Assembly (NCBI GenBank): GCA_963969345.1
Contig: OZ017767.1
Location: forward strand, 1,674,001 to 1,738,000
Length of the DNA: 64,000 bases
Direction: 5' to 3'
DNA from: Turbatrix aceti
Taxonomy: Eukaryota > Nematoda > Chromadorea > Rhabditida > Panagrolaimidae
In this document: positions 46,480 to 60,000 of the stretch, piece after piece
Layout: every line of letters begins with the position of its first letter
Position numbering within the stretch: the stretch's first letter is position 1
Made by a program: the position numbers and the translations under genes
Notes under the pieces: generated by a model
Database searches by the model: none
The model's input: only the letters and a program-made list of their open reading frames with translations
What the model was told of the DNA's origin: nothing

Positions 46480-46805
46480 GCGTCGGGGCGGTAATCATGG
46501 TCGAAGGTAGTTGAGTCTAAGCGCAGACAGCACGTCGCTGCGCTTGTAGCCAAGAGGAGTAGTGAGGACAAATTTATCCCGGTAATACACAACAAAAGTC
46601 GAACAAAAATAGTCAAAATTAGGCAAGATAGCGGAAGCCTAAATTTTGGGAGAGCAAGTAAAAAGAACAACAATAAAACGAACAGGATTGGGAGAAGAAG
46701 CGATGCGCGCAAGGGGGCGGGCCTCCCGCCATTGTGGGAATCGCGGGGGGATCGGCGCGTGCGTGCGCATCGCGAGGGAAACGCTCTCGCGTAGCGACAG
46801 AATCT
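46480..46805 (-). repeat. GC-rich dispersed repeat, copy 2
   Basis: On the minus strand it opens with GTCGCTACGCGAGAGCG and ATGCGCACGCACG, matching 6797-7060. A 220-codon minus-strand frame passes through it but has no splice support or family features. The rest of 45980-47216 shows no gene. Confidence 0.55.
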
Positions 46806-47216
46806 TGATACATAAATTGCACTGCGTTTTAGCAACCAAAATACTCTGATTTTCCGAAATACTCTGATGTATCCCGTTATCGCCACCTTCGCCACTGTTG
46901 CCACTGTTTTTGCTCAACTTTTGAATCTGATTTTGGGGTTATTCGGTTATTTTCATGCGTTTGAAATAACCAGGTTATATTTACTAATGTTTGATCTGAT
47001 AAGGATTTTGTGTTTGCCGTCTAAACTTCTTTTTTTTTAACTGCAAACATCAGTTAAAAAACAAAATAAATTATAAACTGCGATAAAGTGAATAATACAT
47101 CAGCGGCAGATTATTTTCACACTTCTGTACTAAATAACATAAACATTTTTATATAAATAAATAAAAATAAAATGACAAAGCTATTGATGTCTTTTCCTGT
47201 CGTATGTTGTGTGTTG

Positions 47217-48042
47217 TTAGGATGTACAGATGTACATATTTCTCGCAATGGCACACGGATCTTCGCCTTCAGCTACGCAGGCGACCGAACTAATCATTTC
47301 ATTATCGTGAACACTTGTGGGGGGCTCAAAGATATTATAAGTTGGAATGTCTGTAATATTTAGAAGCGGTTATGTTCATCTTAAGTTTTATCATGACCTT
47401 ACTTGTGCCAACATCGGGGCCTGAAACGTAGGTAAATGTGCTTCCTGTGAAAGCATACGCTGCGAAAATAATTGATCCGTCCTCATTTTGATAAGCCGTG
47501 ACAGAAAGTCGGTGACCACCTTGGTAGCAAGTTTGATCCGCAGTGCATGCGCACATGTTTGTGCAAACAAACTGTCGAGTGGCGGATTCTCCTCCGTCTG
47601 GGCGAAAACAATTTACTGCTTGAGACGGAACTTCGTTCTCAGGTGTGAGACTACCGATTTGGGGGTAAACTACTGCGCCACAGGAAGATCCAGAATCTCT
47701 GCATGCTAAAAGTCTTAAATGTATAATGCAAATTTTTAAGCGTCTAAAAAACTTACAAACAAGGACGGTACTTGAGCATGATGACCCCCATTGATCGCTA
47801 TCGTAGACAAAAAAACCCTGTCTGTCTTGTATGAGTGTGTTGCATGTCCTGACGTCAATACCGTCTCCTCCATCGTCGGCGTCTGTGGCGGCGCCGTTTC
47901 CGGTGGAGTCGCTACCTTCACTTCTCATGACAATTGGCCGGATATAGCTTCCTGTATGTGGAGTTTGCATGCAAGCCGTGCACTTTGTTGCAAAAACCAA
48001 AAAAGTGCATACGACCGCATACGCCGAAAAACATGACATCAA
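47217..48042 (-). CDS. Secreted Cys-rich protein b (240 aa), C6-domain-like
   Basis: Minus-strand exons 48042-47757, 47705-47403 and 47350-47217. N-terminus MMSCFSAYAVVCTFLVFATK then CTACMQTPHTG; a linker; then a Cys-rich domain (IDVRTCNTLIQDRQGFFVYD, CSSTVLVC, CRDSGSSCGAVVYPQ, CTNMCACTADQTCYQGGH, TYVSGPDVG) and C-terminal CAIARNMYICTS. Exons 1-2 are practically identical to protein c. The last exon differs: it lacks two codons and has its own ending, which marks the downstream edge of the tandem duplication. Function unknown; presumably secreted. Confidence 0.78.
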
Positions 48043-51000
48043 AAATCACAACCGCAGAACATCTGCAGCCCTGGCAACAATCCAAACTGGTGTTTTATAT
48101 TTCAGTTATGCGGCTGCGGATGTCATAAAAACCAAAGGCGTGATTCGCTGAGGATCAAGACCATTCACGAATGACGAAAAAGGTGTTTTGAAAAAATCTT
48201 CTCCTTCACACTTCATTAATATCAGCTGTTTTTTTAACATGCGCGTCAGCCGGTTTTTAATCGTGTGTAATGGCTTTGTCTGCAAAGAGTGTTACGAATT
48301 GTTGCAAGGCCGATAATGATTTTGCACTTTTTCGGCACTTTTATCTTGAATTTCATAACAAAATAAAAACATTTTTGGACTTGTAATGGACGTTATTTAT
48401 GTGTAAAACGATTAAAAAAATGGTGAAAAATAAAACCTTCGTGATAGACTTCAAAACCACCAGCAGCGCAGAATATTGAGCAAAAAAATCAGCACTTCAA
48501 GACCAGATGGATCGGGTCAGATCAGAAATTTTCGGGACTGTTCCGGCCTTAGAAACTGAATTTCCGGTTTGTTTTAGTCGCTGATTAGCATTAATTGAAC
48601 GATGTAAATTTTGCACGCAGGATAGAACCACGCGATAATAATCACTCTTTGACCTTTTCCATGCGTATACGCATCACGGAAACCGACAACAAATGATACG
48701 TCCCGTATTATTGCGCAATTTATTTAAAAGATCACGCATATTTGGTTGTCATTTTTTCGCGTTCATGCCAATTTTTTTCAGCTTATATATTCTCCGATAT
48801 CTGTTGTTTAAATAAACTTTATTTATCACAAAACAAATATAGTTAACATTCAATAATTGTCCTAATAAATAAAGCATTGCTTTAACTCCATCATTTCTCC
48901 ATAATTGCCGCTCATGGACAGATGTACATATTTCTCGCAATGGCACACGGATCTTCGCCTTCAGCTACGCAGGCGACCGAACTAATGTGAATCATTTCAT
49001 TGTCGTGAACACTAGTGGGGGGCTCAAAGATATTATAAGTTGGGATGTCTGTAATATTTAGAAGCGGTTATGTTCATTTTAAGTTTTATCATGACCTTAC
49101 TTGTGCCAACATCGGGGCCTGAAACGTAGGTAAATGTGCTTCCTGTGAAAGCATACGCTGCGAAAATAATTGATCCGTCCTCATTTTGATAAGCCGTGAC
49201 AGAAAGTCGGTGACCACCTTGGTAGCAAGTTTGATCCGCAGTGCATGCGCACATGTTTGTGCAAACAAACTGTCGAGTGGCGGATTCTCCTCCGTCTGGG
49301 CGAAAACAATTTACTGCTTGAGACGGAACTTCGTTCTCAGGTGTGAGACTACCGATTTGGGGGTAAACTACTGCGCCACAGGAAGATCCAGAATCTCTGC
49401 ATGCTAAAAGTCTTAAATGTATAATGCAAATTTTTAAGCGTCTAAAAAACTTACAAACAAGGACGGTACTTGAGCATGATGACCCCCATTGATCGCTATC
49501 GTAGACAAAAAAACCCTGTCTGTCTTGTATGAGTGTGTTGCATGTCCTGACGTCAATACCGTCTCCTCCATCGTCGGCGTCTGTGGCGGCGCCGTTTCCG
49601 GTGGAGTCGCTACCTTCACTTCTCATGACAATTGGCCGGATATAGCTTCCTGTATGTGGAGTTTGCATGCAAGCCGTGCACTTTGTTGCAAAAACCAAAA
49701 AAGTGCATACGACCGCATACGCCGAAAAACATGACATCAAAAATCACAACCGCAGAACATCTGCAGCCCTGGCAACAATCCAAACTGGTGTTTTATATTT
49801 CAGTTATGCGGCTGCGGATGTCATAAAAACCAAAGGCGTGATTCGCTGAGGATCAAGACCATTCACGAATGACGAAAAAGGTGTTTTGAAAAAATCTTCT
49901 CCTTCACACTTCATTAATATCAGCTGTTTTTTTAACATGCGCGTCAGCCGGTTTTTAATCGTGTGTAATGGCTTTGTCTGCAAAGAGTGTTACGAATTGT
50001 TGCAAGGCCGATAATGATTTTGCACTTTTTCGGCACTTTTATCTTGAATTTCATAACAAAATAAAAACATTTTTGGACTTGTAATGGACGTTATTTATGT
50101 GTAAAACGATTAAAAAAATGGTGAAAAATAAAACCTTCGTGATAGACTTCAAAACCACCAGCAGCGCAGAATATTGAGCAAAAAAATCAGCACTTCAAGA
50201 CCAGATGGATCGGGTCAGATCAGAAATTTTCGGGACTGTTCCGGCCTTAGAAACTGAATTTCCGGTTTGTTTTAGTCGCTGATTAGCATTAATTGAACGA
50301 TGTAAATTTTGCACGCAGGATAGAACCACGCGATAATAATCACTCTTTGACCTTTTCCATGCGTATACGCATCACGGAAACCGACAACAAATGATACGTC
50401 CCGTATTATTGCGCAATTTATTTAAAAGATCACGCATATTTGGTTGTCATTTTTTCGCGTTCATGCCAATTTTTTTCAGCTTATATATTCTCCGATATCT
50501 GTTGTTTAAATAAACTTTATTTATCACAAAACAAATATAGTTAACATTCAATAATTGTCCTAATAAATAAAGCATTGCTTTAACTCCATCATTTCTCCAT
50601 AATTGCCGCTCATGGACAGATGTACATATTTCTCGCAATGGCACACGGATCTTCGCCTTCAGCTACGCAGGCGACCGAACTAATGTGAATCATTTCATTG
50701 TCGTGAACACTAGTGGGGGGCTCAAAGATATTATAAGTTGGGATGTCTGTAATATTTAGAAGCGGTTATGTTCATTTTAAGTTTTATCATGACCTTACTT
50801 GTGCCAACATCGGGGCCTGAAACGTAGGTAAATGTGCTTCCTGTGAAAGCATACGCTGCGAAAATAATTGATCCGTCCTCATTTTGATAAGCCGTGACAG
50901 AAAGTCGGTGACCACCTTGGTAGCAAGTTTGATCCGCAGTGCATGCGCACATGTTTGTGCAAACAAACTGTCGAGTGGCGGATTCTCCTCCGTCTGGGCG

Positions 51001-51262
51001 AAAACAATTTACTGCTTGAGACGGAACTTCGTTCTCAGGTGTGAGACTACCGATTTGGGGGTAAACTACTGCGCCACAGGAAGATCCAGAATCTCTGCAT
51101 GCTAAAAGTCTTAAATGTATAATGCAAATTTTTAAGCGTCTAAAAAACTTACAAACAAGGACGGTACTTGAGCATGATGACCCCCATTGATCGCTATCGT
51201 AGACAAAAAAGCCTTGTCTATCTTGTATGAGTGTGTTGCATGTCCTGACGTCAATACCACCG
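47229..51262. repeat. Tandem segmental duplication, 1,698-bp unit, about 2.4 copies
   Basis: Proteins b, c and d and their intervening spacers repeat with a period of 1,698 bp (ATG 48042 and 49740; exon edges 47403, 49101, 50799). The spacers 48043-48911 and 49741-50609 are also duplicated almost without change. The third copy stops inside exon 1 of protein d at about 51262. A single 6-bp difference and a few substitutions separate the copies, so the event is very recent. Confidence 0.92.
48912..49740 (-). CDS. Secreted Cys-rich protein c (241 aa), C6-domain-like
   Basis: Minus-strand exons 49740-49455, 49403-49101 and 49048-48912. The product is the same as protein b except near the C-terminus, where two extra codons precede ISSVAC and the protein ends NMYICP. 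Promoter sequence is duplicated with the gene, so the two copies should be co-expressed. Confidence 0.8.
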
Positions 51263-51378
51263 CCATCGCCACCGCCGCCGCCACTGTTTCCTAAATTCGG
51301 AGTTCTCATGCACGCTGAGCATTTTCTCATAAAAGTCGAGAAAAAGTAAAAAAATACTAGAGCCAGATAGCCCGGCAT
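50610..51378 (-). CDS. Secreted Cys-rich protein d (221 aa), chimeric exon 1
   Basis: Minus-strand exons 51378-51153, 51101-50799 and 50746-50610. From IDVRTC onward it is identical in structure and nearly in sequence to protein c, but its signal peptide and linker are different (MPGYLALVFFYFFSTFMRK, CSACMRTPNLG, a run of Gly). The switch falls at about 51262 in the Gly-rich linker. This is a fusion of an older relative's N-terminus to the duplicated body, probably by unequal exchange. Its promoter is therefore distinct from those of b and c. Confidence 0.82.
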
Positions 51379-51940
51379 TGAGATTCAATGCTTTTCAGGT
51401 CTAATCAGTTTATGCATTCACACTGGTGTTTTATATTTTTGTTATTCGTTTGCGGATATCGTAAAAATCAAGGGCGGTGATGATTACAATTATGCAAGTA
51501 ACAAAAAAGTTGATTTCTTTTGAAAAATCTTCTTCACACTTAATTAATATCAGACGTTTTTTGTGACACGCGTCAACCGGTTTTTGTTTGTGTGCCCGCA
51601 TCTTCAGTGTGCATAAAAAACAACTGTGATTTTTTGCAATGTGGTTCCGGGAGTGAATGAAATGTTGCGCTTTTTTGACGCTTATATCTGGTTTTTTTTA
51701 TTTGTGACTTTCGAAGAAATTTTTTTTGGGACATAACGCCAATATTTTTGCGGCATTTGGGACACAACGCCAAGTTTTTTTTTGTAAAAAAATTTACATG
51801 TTTAACTTTTCACACGTATCAAAATTTGCATGGCATTGACAAGATGCGAACTTTATCAGTTTGTTATCAGTCATTTTGTAATTCTGATCGCGTGAATCGT
51901 ACACACGTGCTGTCTTCGGAAGCGTGTTGTCTTCGGAAGC

Positions 51941-54055
51941 ATGACCGATAGGGCCGATAAGACCGATAGACCCGATAGACGACAGCAATCATCAGCGGCA
52001 ACTTCGTCAACACAACACTCGACTAAACGCAAACGGAAACCACATGATGAAAGTTCCGTGGATTCTAACAGTGAACATCGCACCAATATCGGTTATCCTC
52101 CTTCCGTTCCCAAAAGGTTATTGCCGCGAATGATGGTTCCGATTATGGTTCAGGCTGAAAGAATTGTAAGAATTTCTATGCATCTGAGAATGTTAACGGT
52201 GACAATGTTTTCAGTACATGCTGAGGGTAAACAAGGCACTGATTGTTCTGCACCCCGGTGAAGCGCCAGAAAGCCCCAAGCAGCTTGAAAGCGGCGATGC
52301 TGTCTGCGCTATCGATGGAAAGATTATGAATAGCAGAAATGACCTTATGCAATATTTGGTAAACGCCGTGGCTCCTGTACCGTATTCTGTAAGTTTTTGA
52401 ACGATCTGAAAATTATAGGACGATTTTTTGGAATTTGTTTAAATTAGGAACTTTTTAGTAAAATGTTTGAAAATGAACAAAAAAAGTTATACAAATGAGG
52501 AAACTTTTTCAGATGATCTTCGAAATCTATCGACCCATCCGTGCGAAGGCGATCAACAACGAGCAATTGATAAAGACTTACATTCCGTCTTTCATCGATA
52601 TCCAGCCAGGCTACACCTATCACCGAACCTATCTCTATGGCTACGCCGGCATGAAACTTGGGCTTCGTGTCAAAACTTTTAACGGTCGAGTCCACGTGTT
52701 TTCCGTCAAGCAGGGCTCACCGGCTGAAGGTGGCTTTGTCATCGGTGACGTCATTCTCTCGATTGATCAGGACATTGTCACGTCTGTTTCACAACTTGAA
52801 AACATGATTGGTCAGATTTTGAAGGATAAAAAATACGTGAGCTATCTTATTATATTTTTTTGAACGCCAAATACTTATTTTTAGTGCCAATGCCTTGTCG
52901 AAAGGGCCGAAAGCGAAATGGCCATGCGGTACATCAAAGCCTACCTTCATCATAGCAATCCCAAAGTTCACATGGAAGAAGACGTTCAGGCAATTTGTCA
53001 ACAGGAAATTGAGAGGATGAAGCAGGCTGAAAATATGAAGGCCATGAAGTCCGTATTGAGGGAAACTGAAAGATCTTCAAACAACGATAACAGGTTTGAT
53101 TTTATTTATTTGGACAAAATTAGGCCAATTGACCAAAAATGCAACAAAAAAATAGAAAGCTCAAAATGATTTTTAAAATTTTGAGTAGAATTTGGAAAAA
53201 CTAAATTGTCTTAGCGCCAAAAGTCAAATTCACGACGTCTCCGCTCCATAAAAACGCAAGCACGCACTTTCTAAAAAAACACTTCCTTTTTTTCTGTCTC
53301 ATGATCATCACATAATCATTTCCAATGCGCTTCCTTTTTTCATGTCGTAAAAACATTTTTTCAGGGTACAAATCTGCGAAACAACAACCGAGGTGCCCAT
53401 AAAATGTGATCCAGTTAATTTGAAATTCCTTCAATGGTCAGCCGCAAAGCAGAAACAAAGGCAGGATGCAAAGGCAAAGGATTTCGTCAACAATTCGCAA
53501 AAAGCCACAAAAGACGATGAGTCTTTGAAGGCTAGAAACAAACTTTCTCATGAGTCTTTGAGAGCAAGGAAGAAGTTGTCGCAGGAGTCCTTGAAGGCAA
53601 GAAAAAAGGCATCTGAGAAGTCTTCCAAGGCAGCAAAATTGCTCTCCAAAGAATCTGCAAGAGTAAGGAAGAAGTTGTCGCAGGAGTCCATAAAGGCGAA
53701 AAAAAAGGGAACTGACGAGTCTTCGATTACAAGAAAAAAGGCGCGTGAAGAAGGTGTGATTGCAAGAACTAAGCTCTCTAGAGAAGCAAGGAAGGTTAAG
53801 AAAGAATCTAGGAGGGCAAGAATGAAGCCCTCTAAAGAAGGGAGGACAGGAAAGAAGCTCTCTCAAGAAGCTGATACTACGAAGAAGACGACTGAAAATG
53901 CGATTCAGACGGCTACAGATGGAGAGAAATCTATAAAAGCGCAATTTCGTTTGGAAGAACCAGCTCCCGAGAAGTCCCCTCGTTTCGCCAGTCCGATGAA
54001 GTCTTTGAAGAAGCGAATTAAAAAATCTTCGGTGTTTATCCACAATGGTTCGTAA
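51941..54055 (+). CDS. PDZ-domain protein with basic 11-residue repeat tail (540 aa)
   Basis: Exons 51941-52165, 52215-52388, 52513-52836, 52885-53093 and 53365-54055. N-terminal 75 residues are polar and basic (STKRKRKPHDESS). Residues about 76-140 look like a degenerate PDZ (LESGDAVCAIDGKIMNSRND). Residues about 181-241 form a better PDZ (GLRVKTFNGRVHVFSV, GSPAEGGFVIGDVILSIDQ). No signal peptide, so intracellular. Residues 363-461 are nine 11-residue repeats of the type ESLKARKKLSQ, strongly basic. Related two-PDZ proteins are common in nematodes; their role is unknown to me. The long minus-strand frame opposite the repeats is a shadow. Confidence 0.85.
53519..53815 (+). repeat. 33-bp coding repeat, nine units
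   Basis: Nine in-frame units of 33 bp encode ESLKARNKLSH, ESLRARKKLSQ, ESLKARKKASE and related 11-mers. The first few units are most alike, with later ones more diverged. Confidence 0.85.
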
Positions 54056-57000
54056 AAATGTTTGTTCTAACTTTGTATATTGTCTTCTATTTTGTATGTG
54101 TATATGGCGTGATGTGGTATGATTTTAAATAAAGCGGAAATAAAACGGAAGGAAAATGACATCAAAAAGTTTACTGGGTGAATGACAAATTAAATTCATG
54201 CACAAAAAGAACAAAAAGTTCTGTCTGACATGTCAAATTTTTTAACTTGAATTTTTTTGATTGTCAACAAAAAACCGTTACCTGCCTCAGGATATGGAAG
54301 CTATTTTTCCCGGACAGTCCATTCAACCTTTAACACGCACCTCGTTCATAATTCTTCTTCACATTTCTGTCTCCTCTCTCTTCAACCATGCGCCAGCAGC
54401 AACAAGCCAGCCAACGCCTGGCTGTCTAACTAAGCCAAGAGACTAATTGAAAAATTAATGTCTTCTCAATATCTCCTTCAGACTCCCTTCTTTCCCTGGC
54501 AGGATGAGTTCAGCTCGCTACAAGGCGGCGTCCCGCTGTCATGCGACTGCTGCGAACGAACAACGAACAACGACGACAACGGCAGCCATCCACGGGCCGA
54601 AAAAATGCGTTGCTAATGACCGCCGGAATGCGGTTGAGTTTGAGGCGGCGATTTTATGGCACCTTAGGGGGTAGCCGAAGATGCCGTGGCGTGGAAGGGT
54701 TGGACGATTGGCGCTGACGGCGACAATGGACCTCTTACTGGGGCTTTTTTTGTGAAAATGAGGGTATTTAATGAAAAAAGCAATAGAAAAAGGCTTTGAG
54801 AGCTTTTTTATTCTTGCATTTTTTGATGGGTAAAGCTAGTACGATTTTTATTTTGACTGATAAAGCAAAAAAATTATTTTAGAAAAAAAATATTTGAGAA
54901 CACAAGGCCACAAATTGTTCAGAACACTTTGCCAAACATTTGTCTTGGCGTTGTGTCCTCAATACGTTTTGCTAAAAATTACGTTTTCAAATTTGTAACA
55001 AATTATTAGTATATGTTTTTGTTCGATTGTGTTTTCTAATACCGAAAATAAGACCCTGTCTTCCTCTACCAAGCTCGTTCCTCTTACGATCCTAACAAAT
55101 CCTAATTTACTAAAAAAACCACAAAATTACGACCTAATGCTAATAATCCCCCTCAAAACATACATAGCAATTATTAGTGTCTGTTTGTGCTCCTTTGTCA
55201 ACTTGACCCTACCATCTTCGTCGTCATCACCCGCGCGGAAGCCAGTATGACTAATACTCCTTCTTCTGCAGCGCGGTTCAGTGAATTGGCGCGTGGATGG
55301 ATTGCTTGCGCAAGTCTTGGGCGTGCGCTTTGCAGCTGCCAAAAAAAACAATGCATCCTAATTAGCACTTGCTTGCACATGCTTGCTTTTTTTCTAAAAT
55401 TGAGTTTTTTAATTACCTTCTGAAGGCTGCAAAAAATGTTTACACGCTCACGGATTTGAACCCGGGTAATTTTCGGTGTATAAATAAAAAAGTTTTAATC
55501 ACAGAACATTTTGAGTGATCAAAAATTACAATTTTTTGTCTTCCGATAAAAAATCCAATTTTTTACTCATTTATCCCCTCGTCGTGCTACAAGAACGCAC
55601 TCAAGGGTACCAATCAAAACTCTTGTAACGCTTTTCAGTTTTCTGTCGCATCAACTTTGAATCAAAGCGACGACTCTCCTGACTCTTCGATGGATCAAAC
55701 ACAAAAATGTCGTTTATTCCTTTCATTAATCCTTTTTGATACCGACACTATTTGACAGGGTACTCAAATGTCTTCCAATGACATACTTAACTTTTGTTGT
55801 ATTGACAATGTTTATATTTAAATTGTCAAAAAATGAAAAAAAAATGACAAGACAAAATTTGTTTTTTGAAATTGTATAGAATTTTTTGTCAAGTCGAATA
55901 ATGTTCTGCCTTTCAACTAGGGCGTAAAAAGGTGAGGGTCGGTAGTGCATTATCTAACGGAATGCGGTGAGACAGGATCGAATTGAAACTGTCGCGTTTT
56001 TCTGATGTCGACAATGAAACTTTTTATTCGGATGAATGAACTCACATCAATAAATATGACTTCAGTTATGACACTTTGCGCAATAATTGCACAATTGTGA
56101 TTGTATCGTTATCGACCACCCCCCTGAGTCAGATGGGTGGTCGACAGGTGACGGAAAATTTTTTCATAAAATCTTTTTTCCCATATTTTTTATTTATACT
56201 AAAAATCGTAAAATTAACATTTGCAGCGCAAAAATTGGTGTTTCATAATTGTTTCGCCTTCCGGCAACCCCCTCATCTCTTATCCCGTTAGTCAATCTCA
56301 TCCAATATGCCTCCTGCCAATCATAATTTTTTTGTTTTGTTTTTATTTTCGCCCTTCTCTTCTTGATGAGCTTGGAATAACTATATGTCGACCACAACTC
56401 ACAAGTCCGCGTCCTATCTGTTTTCCTCCTCATCAACCAACCTTTCAAAAATTTCTCGCTTTTATGTCCAGCTTGTTACCGCCAGCAGCCCTACAGCCTG
56501 GCTGGCGCTTTTTTATCCAAGAGCCACCAGCCTGCATGTGCATATTAAAATAATATCTCGCTCTTAAATAATAACTTTTTTATTTATTTTATGTATGTCA
56601 CACTTAAATATGACTGATGTTCGTTTGCTACGCGTCAAAAAAAGTTCTTACTTAGTAATCATTCGAGTGAATAATTTTTTTTAAACATTTGAAAGGCTCC
56701 GACTCGGCTGGATACTATGTAGCAGTACTATTATTGTTGTTAGCTTAGCAAGTTGTCATGGTCGTTTTTATAAACACCCATCATCGTCAGCATCATCGAT
56801 GTGATGTCAATGTTTCTCGACTGCGCCTATTCACTTACCCATCCGGCAGGCCAGGTAGTTTAGTGATGTCCTCATCATCGCGTCTCATCTTGCACTCGTC
56901 TTTCTCCTACGTTCCTGGGTTTGTAGTTGACTGCTTCAAATATCCGTTATTTTTTGTGGAATTTGTTTTTTCACATCAGACAGCTTTTTTGCTCAGAAAA

Positions 57001-60000
57001 AAAATTGCGCAAGCACTTGAGATTTTTTATTTGATCAAACAATTATTTGGTGGATACAAAAAATTATTTGTACATAAATCAAAAATTATACGGGCTACAG
57101 AATTTTTTTTTACATTGTGAATTTTGTTTCCTTTCTGTTGTTTAATTTCGCGCAGAAGAGATAAAACTAAATTTTGTATTTAACGATTTTAAACGTAAAA
57201 GTCTAACTATTCAACCGATAAGCTTTGAAGTGCACTTGGTTTCAATTGCTTGCTCGCTGCGCAGAAACTCTAGCCGTGTCAAAAAATGCTCGCACATTGC
57301 GTGCAGGCTGATGACAAGCCAGAAGCCCTAATCTTGTGAACACGCTGAACCCCTCCCTTTCCCTTCCTCCTTGTCGACTAGTTTGTCTCTTTGTTGTCAG
57401 TCCGAACCAAGAAAAAAGACAGTGCCATGAACATGTGTATGTATGCGTGGATATGGCTAATTTAATCCCAGCGAATGGCACGGCACGGGTTGACATTGTT
57501 TTTTTTTTCTGTTTTCTACTCCCAAACAAAAAAGCCAAACTTGCAATGACTTTTTGCCTGGTTTGTCGCCAAATCTCAGTTGTCTATGAACTTTAAGCCT
57601 ATGTATGTAGTGTCCAGGCTAACTTTAATTAATACCCCTTTCGAAACTCGGGTAAAATTTGGACACTGCCTGAGGGCATGAAAAAGCCGACAGCTTTCAT
57701 CAGGGGTGGCAATTACAGACATTTGCCGTTAGTCACTCCATTCCACTCGCCGCTTCGGTGCCTGCTATGAAAGCCACGGTTAATAGTTTAGTATCTTGTG
57801 TTGCTAATTCTCTTGCAGCGCATGCGCGACTTACTTAGGCTCCGTCCAGTCCAGTTGGTTGCCTTAAGACGTTAGCGTTGGTCAGACAACGTCTTTCAAG
57901 ACTAAAAAGTCCAATAATAATAAATATAAATAATTTTTATGCAAGACTAACCTTTTGTTTGGTACCCGATATAAAACGCCTGAAGGCACAAATTCATACG
58001 CGCCTTCGATGTTCGATGTTCGCGGTCGTTCGCGTTCCCGCACATAACTGAATTACGCCCCCCCCCCCCCACAATTCCCTTGACCGGGGTATAACCAGCT
58101 TTGGCATCAACTGCCCGGCGCTAATTGACAATTTTGAACGATTCACATGGACCGGACAAGTATGTGTGCCGTACGGCCGAACAAGTGCCCACATTCACAT
58201 TCACATAAGTTCAAGGGGGGGCAACGAGGTTCGCGCACTTTTCCCGCTACCCGTAATTTTTATCCATTGTTCGGGGATTTGTAGCTTAATCAAATCACTG
58301 TTGCCCCATGGTCAATAGCATCTTCATTTGTCTTCCTCCTCGTTAGCTTGTTTTCGTCGCGCAACCTTCCGTTTCCCCTCCCGGTTGCGGTTTAAAGCCA
58401 TTTCCGCTGATTGACACACCCCATTCCATTTCCACACCCCATCAGTTATCCCTTATCCCTTTCCCTTGACAGCGAGATGTGTACTGAACGAGTGGGTTTG
58501 ATGTCCTGTCCTCTCTTTGAACAACAACAACCCCCAGGTCATCATCATCAGCTTTCATATGTATCACCTGTCTGCCACCTTATCCATCGGCATTTGTGGC
58601 AAATTTGAAGGACAACTGTCAATACTTTTTTTTTGTTTCGTGTTTTTAAATACCTTCGAGTGTCTTACTCGTGTATAGCAATCATTTGTCATACAGGATT
58701 AATAACCGGAGAAACGCACTCACATAACTATTCACCCGGCTGTCAGCTGGAGATGACAATGACTGAGTGAGTGCGAGAAAATATGTTTCTTTCTACCAAA
58801 CCGGCACATCCTTGCAATTGCAGCAAAATTCATTAATCCTTTTTTCCGCGGCCTAATTTGTAGGCAATTGTCTGTGATTTGTTTGCAGTATGTTTTCCTC
58901 GTTGTTGCGTTTTCCGTTATTTTCATTGTTTACAAGGCGACAAACCAGTTTAATGGTTCATTAGGATAATCTGTATCCTTGGGATTTTGTCTAAAAAGTC
59001 CTCTGATGGTAGTGCATGTATTCTAATCACAAGGATTCAGAGATCTTGGTGGTTAGCACATTTCTTCACCGGACCGGAATCGAACCTGATACCCCCTATT
59101 CAAAGTTATTTTACACAACAAGGGCGCCCTGCGCGCGCCACACGTGCACCATTTTTCGTCCGCAAGGGTATAAAACAACAAAAATAATATTTTTTTCACT
59201 GATTTCATTTAAAATTACGAAAAAGTCCAAAAATTTAGTTTTCAGTTTTGAAAGAAGCTTTTGGTGCCTAATTTGCATTTCCGTTGTGTCCTCTGTGTCT
59301 GACGAGTTGTGAAGTTGTGGACATTTATGAAAGTTATGTTTGTTATGTGTGCGCGCGCCTCTTTCGCGCCTTTAGGCATTGGCGAGCGGTGTTACGAAGC
59401 GACAGACCACCCAACATGTCATGCCATACATTTTGTGGTCATTCAAGATGGCAATTTGATGATAATTCGTCGCTTGTGTTGACAGAGAGAAAGATGGAGG
59501 AGGTCTGCAGGGAGGGGGAGGGGGAAATCAAACTTTTGGTGGACACATACATAACTTTGAGATGCCAAGTGTCAGGAAAATCCGAGTGGGGAATGGCAGG
59601 CGAGAGGCTATCATTTTTGCCATTTTGATGTTCAAAAAAATATTTTCAATGGACTTTTGTGCTTTTGAGGATTTCTTGATGGGTGTCCGTTCAACTTTAG
59701 AGTTTTTTATGTATGCCCAAAAAAGGTCAATCTGACCGACTTGACCGCTTTAATCTCGGATTCCAGCGTTAATGGTACTCCGAGTCATCCAAAACAATGC
59801 CATCCATCGCGCTCTGTTCATTCATTCATTCATCGACACTCTCTGCTGAAAATTGTCTCCAAAATGGAAGTCATCAACTGACCAGTAGGTGGTCTCTATG
59901 CAATTTGTAATGACTTGTGATGCACCAAGGTGTCTGTAATTATTGTCCACGGCACACAATTCCGCCACACAATTTACTAATTGTCGGGTATTCCATTGTT

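Noticed and set aside
46242..46904. 220-codon minus-strand frame with hydrophobic stretches
   Set aside because: Runs through the GC-rich dispersed repeat; no start context, splice support or domain.
53438..54043. 201-codon minus-strand frame with many Leu, Cys and Arg
   Set aside because: Antisense of the Lys/Ser-rich repeat of the PDZ protein; the composition follows from the repeat codons.
59020..59110. tRNA gene suggested by GGTTCGATTCC on the minus strand
   Set aside because: D-arm-like sequence is on the opposite strand and no cloverleaf can be closed.
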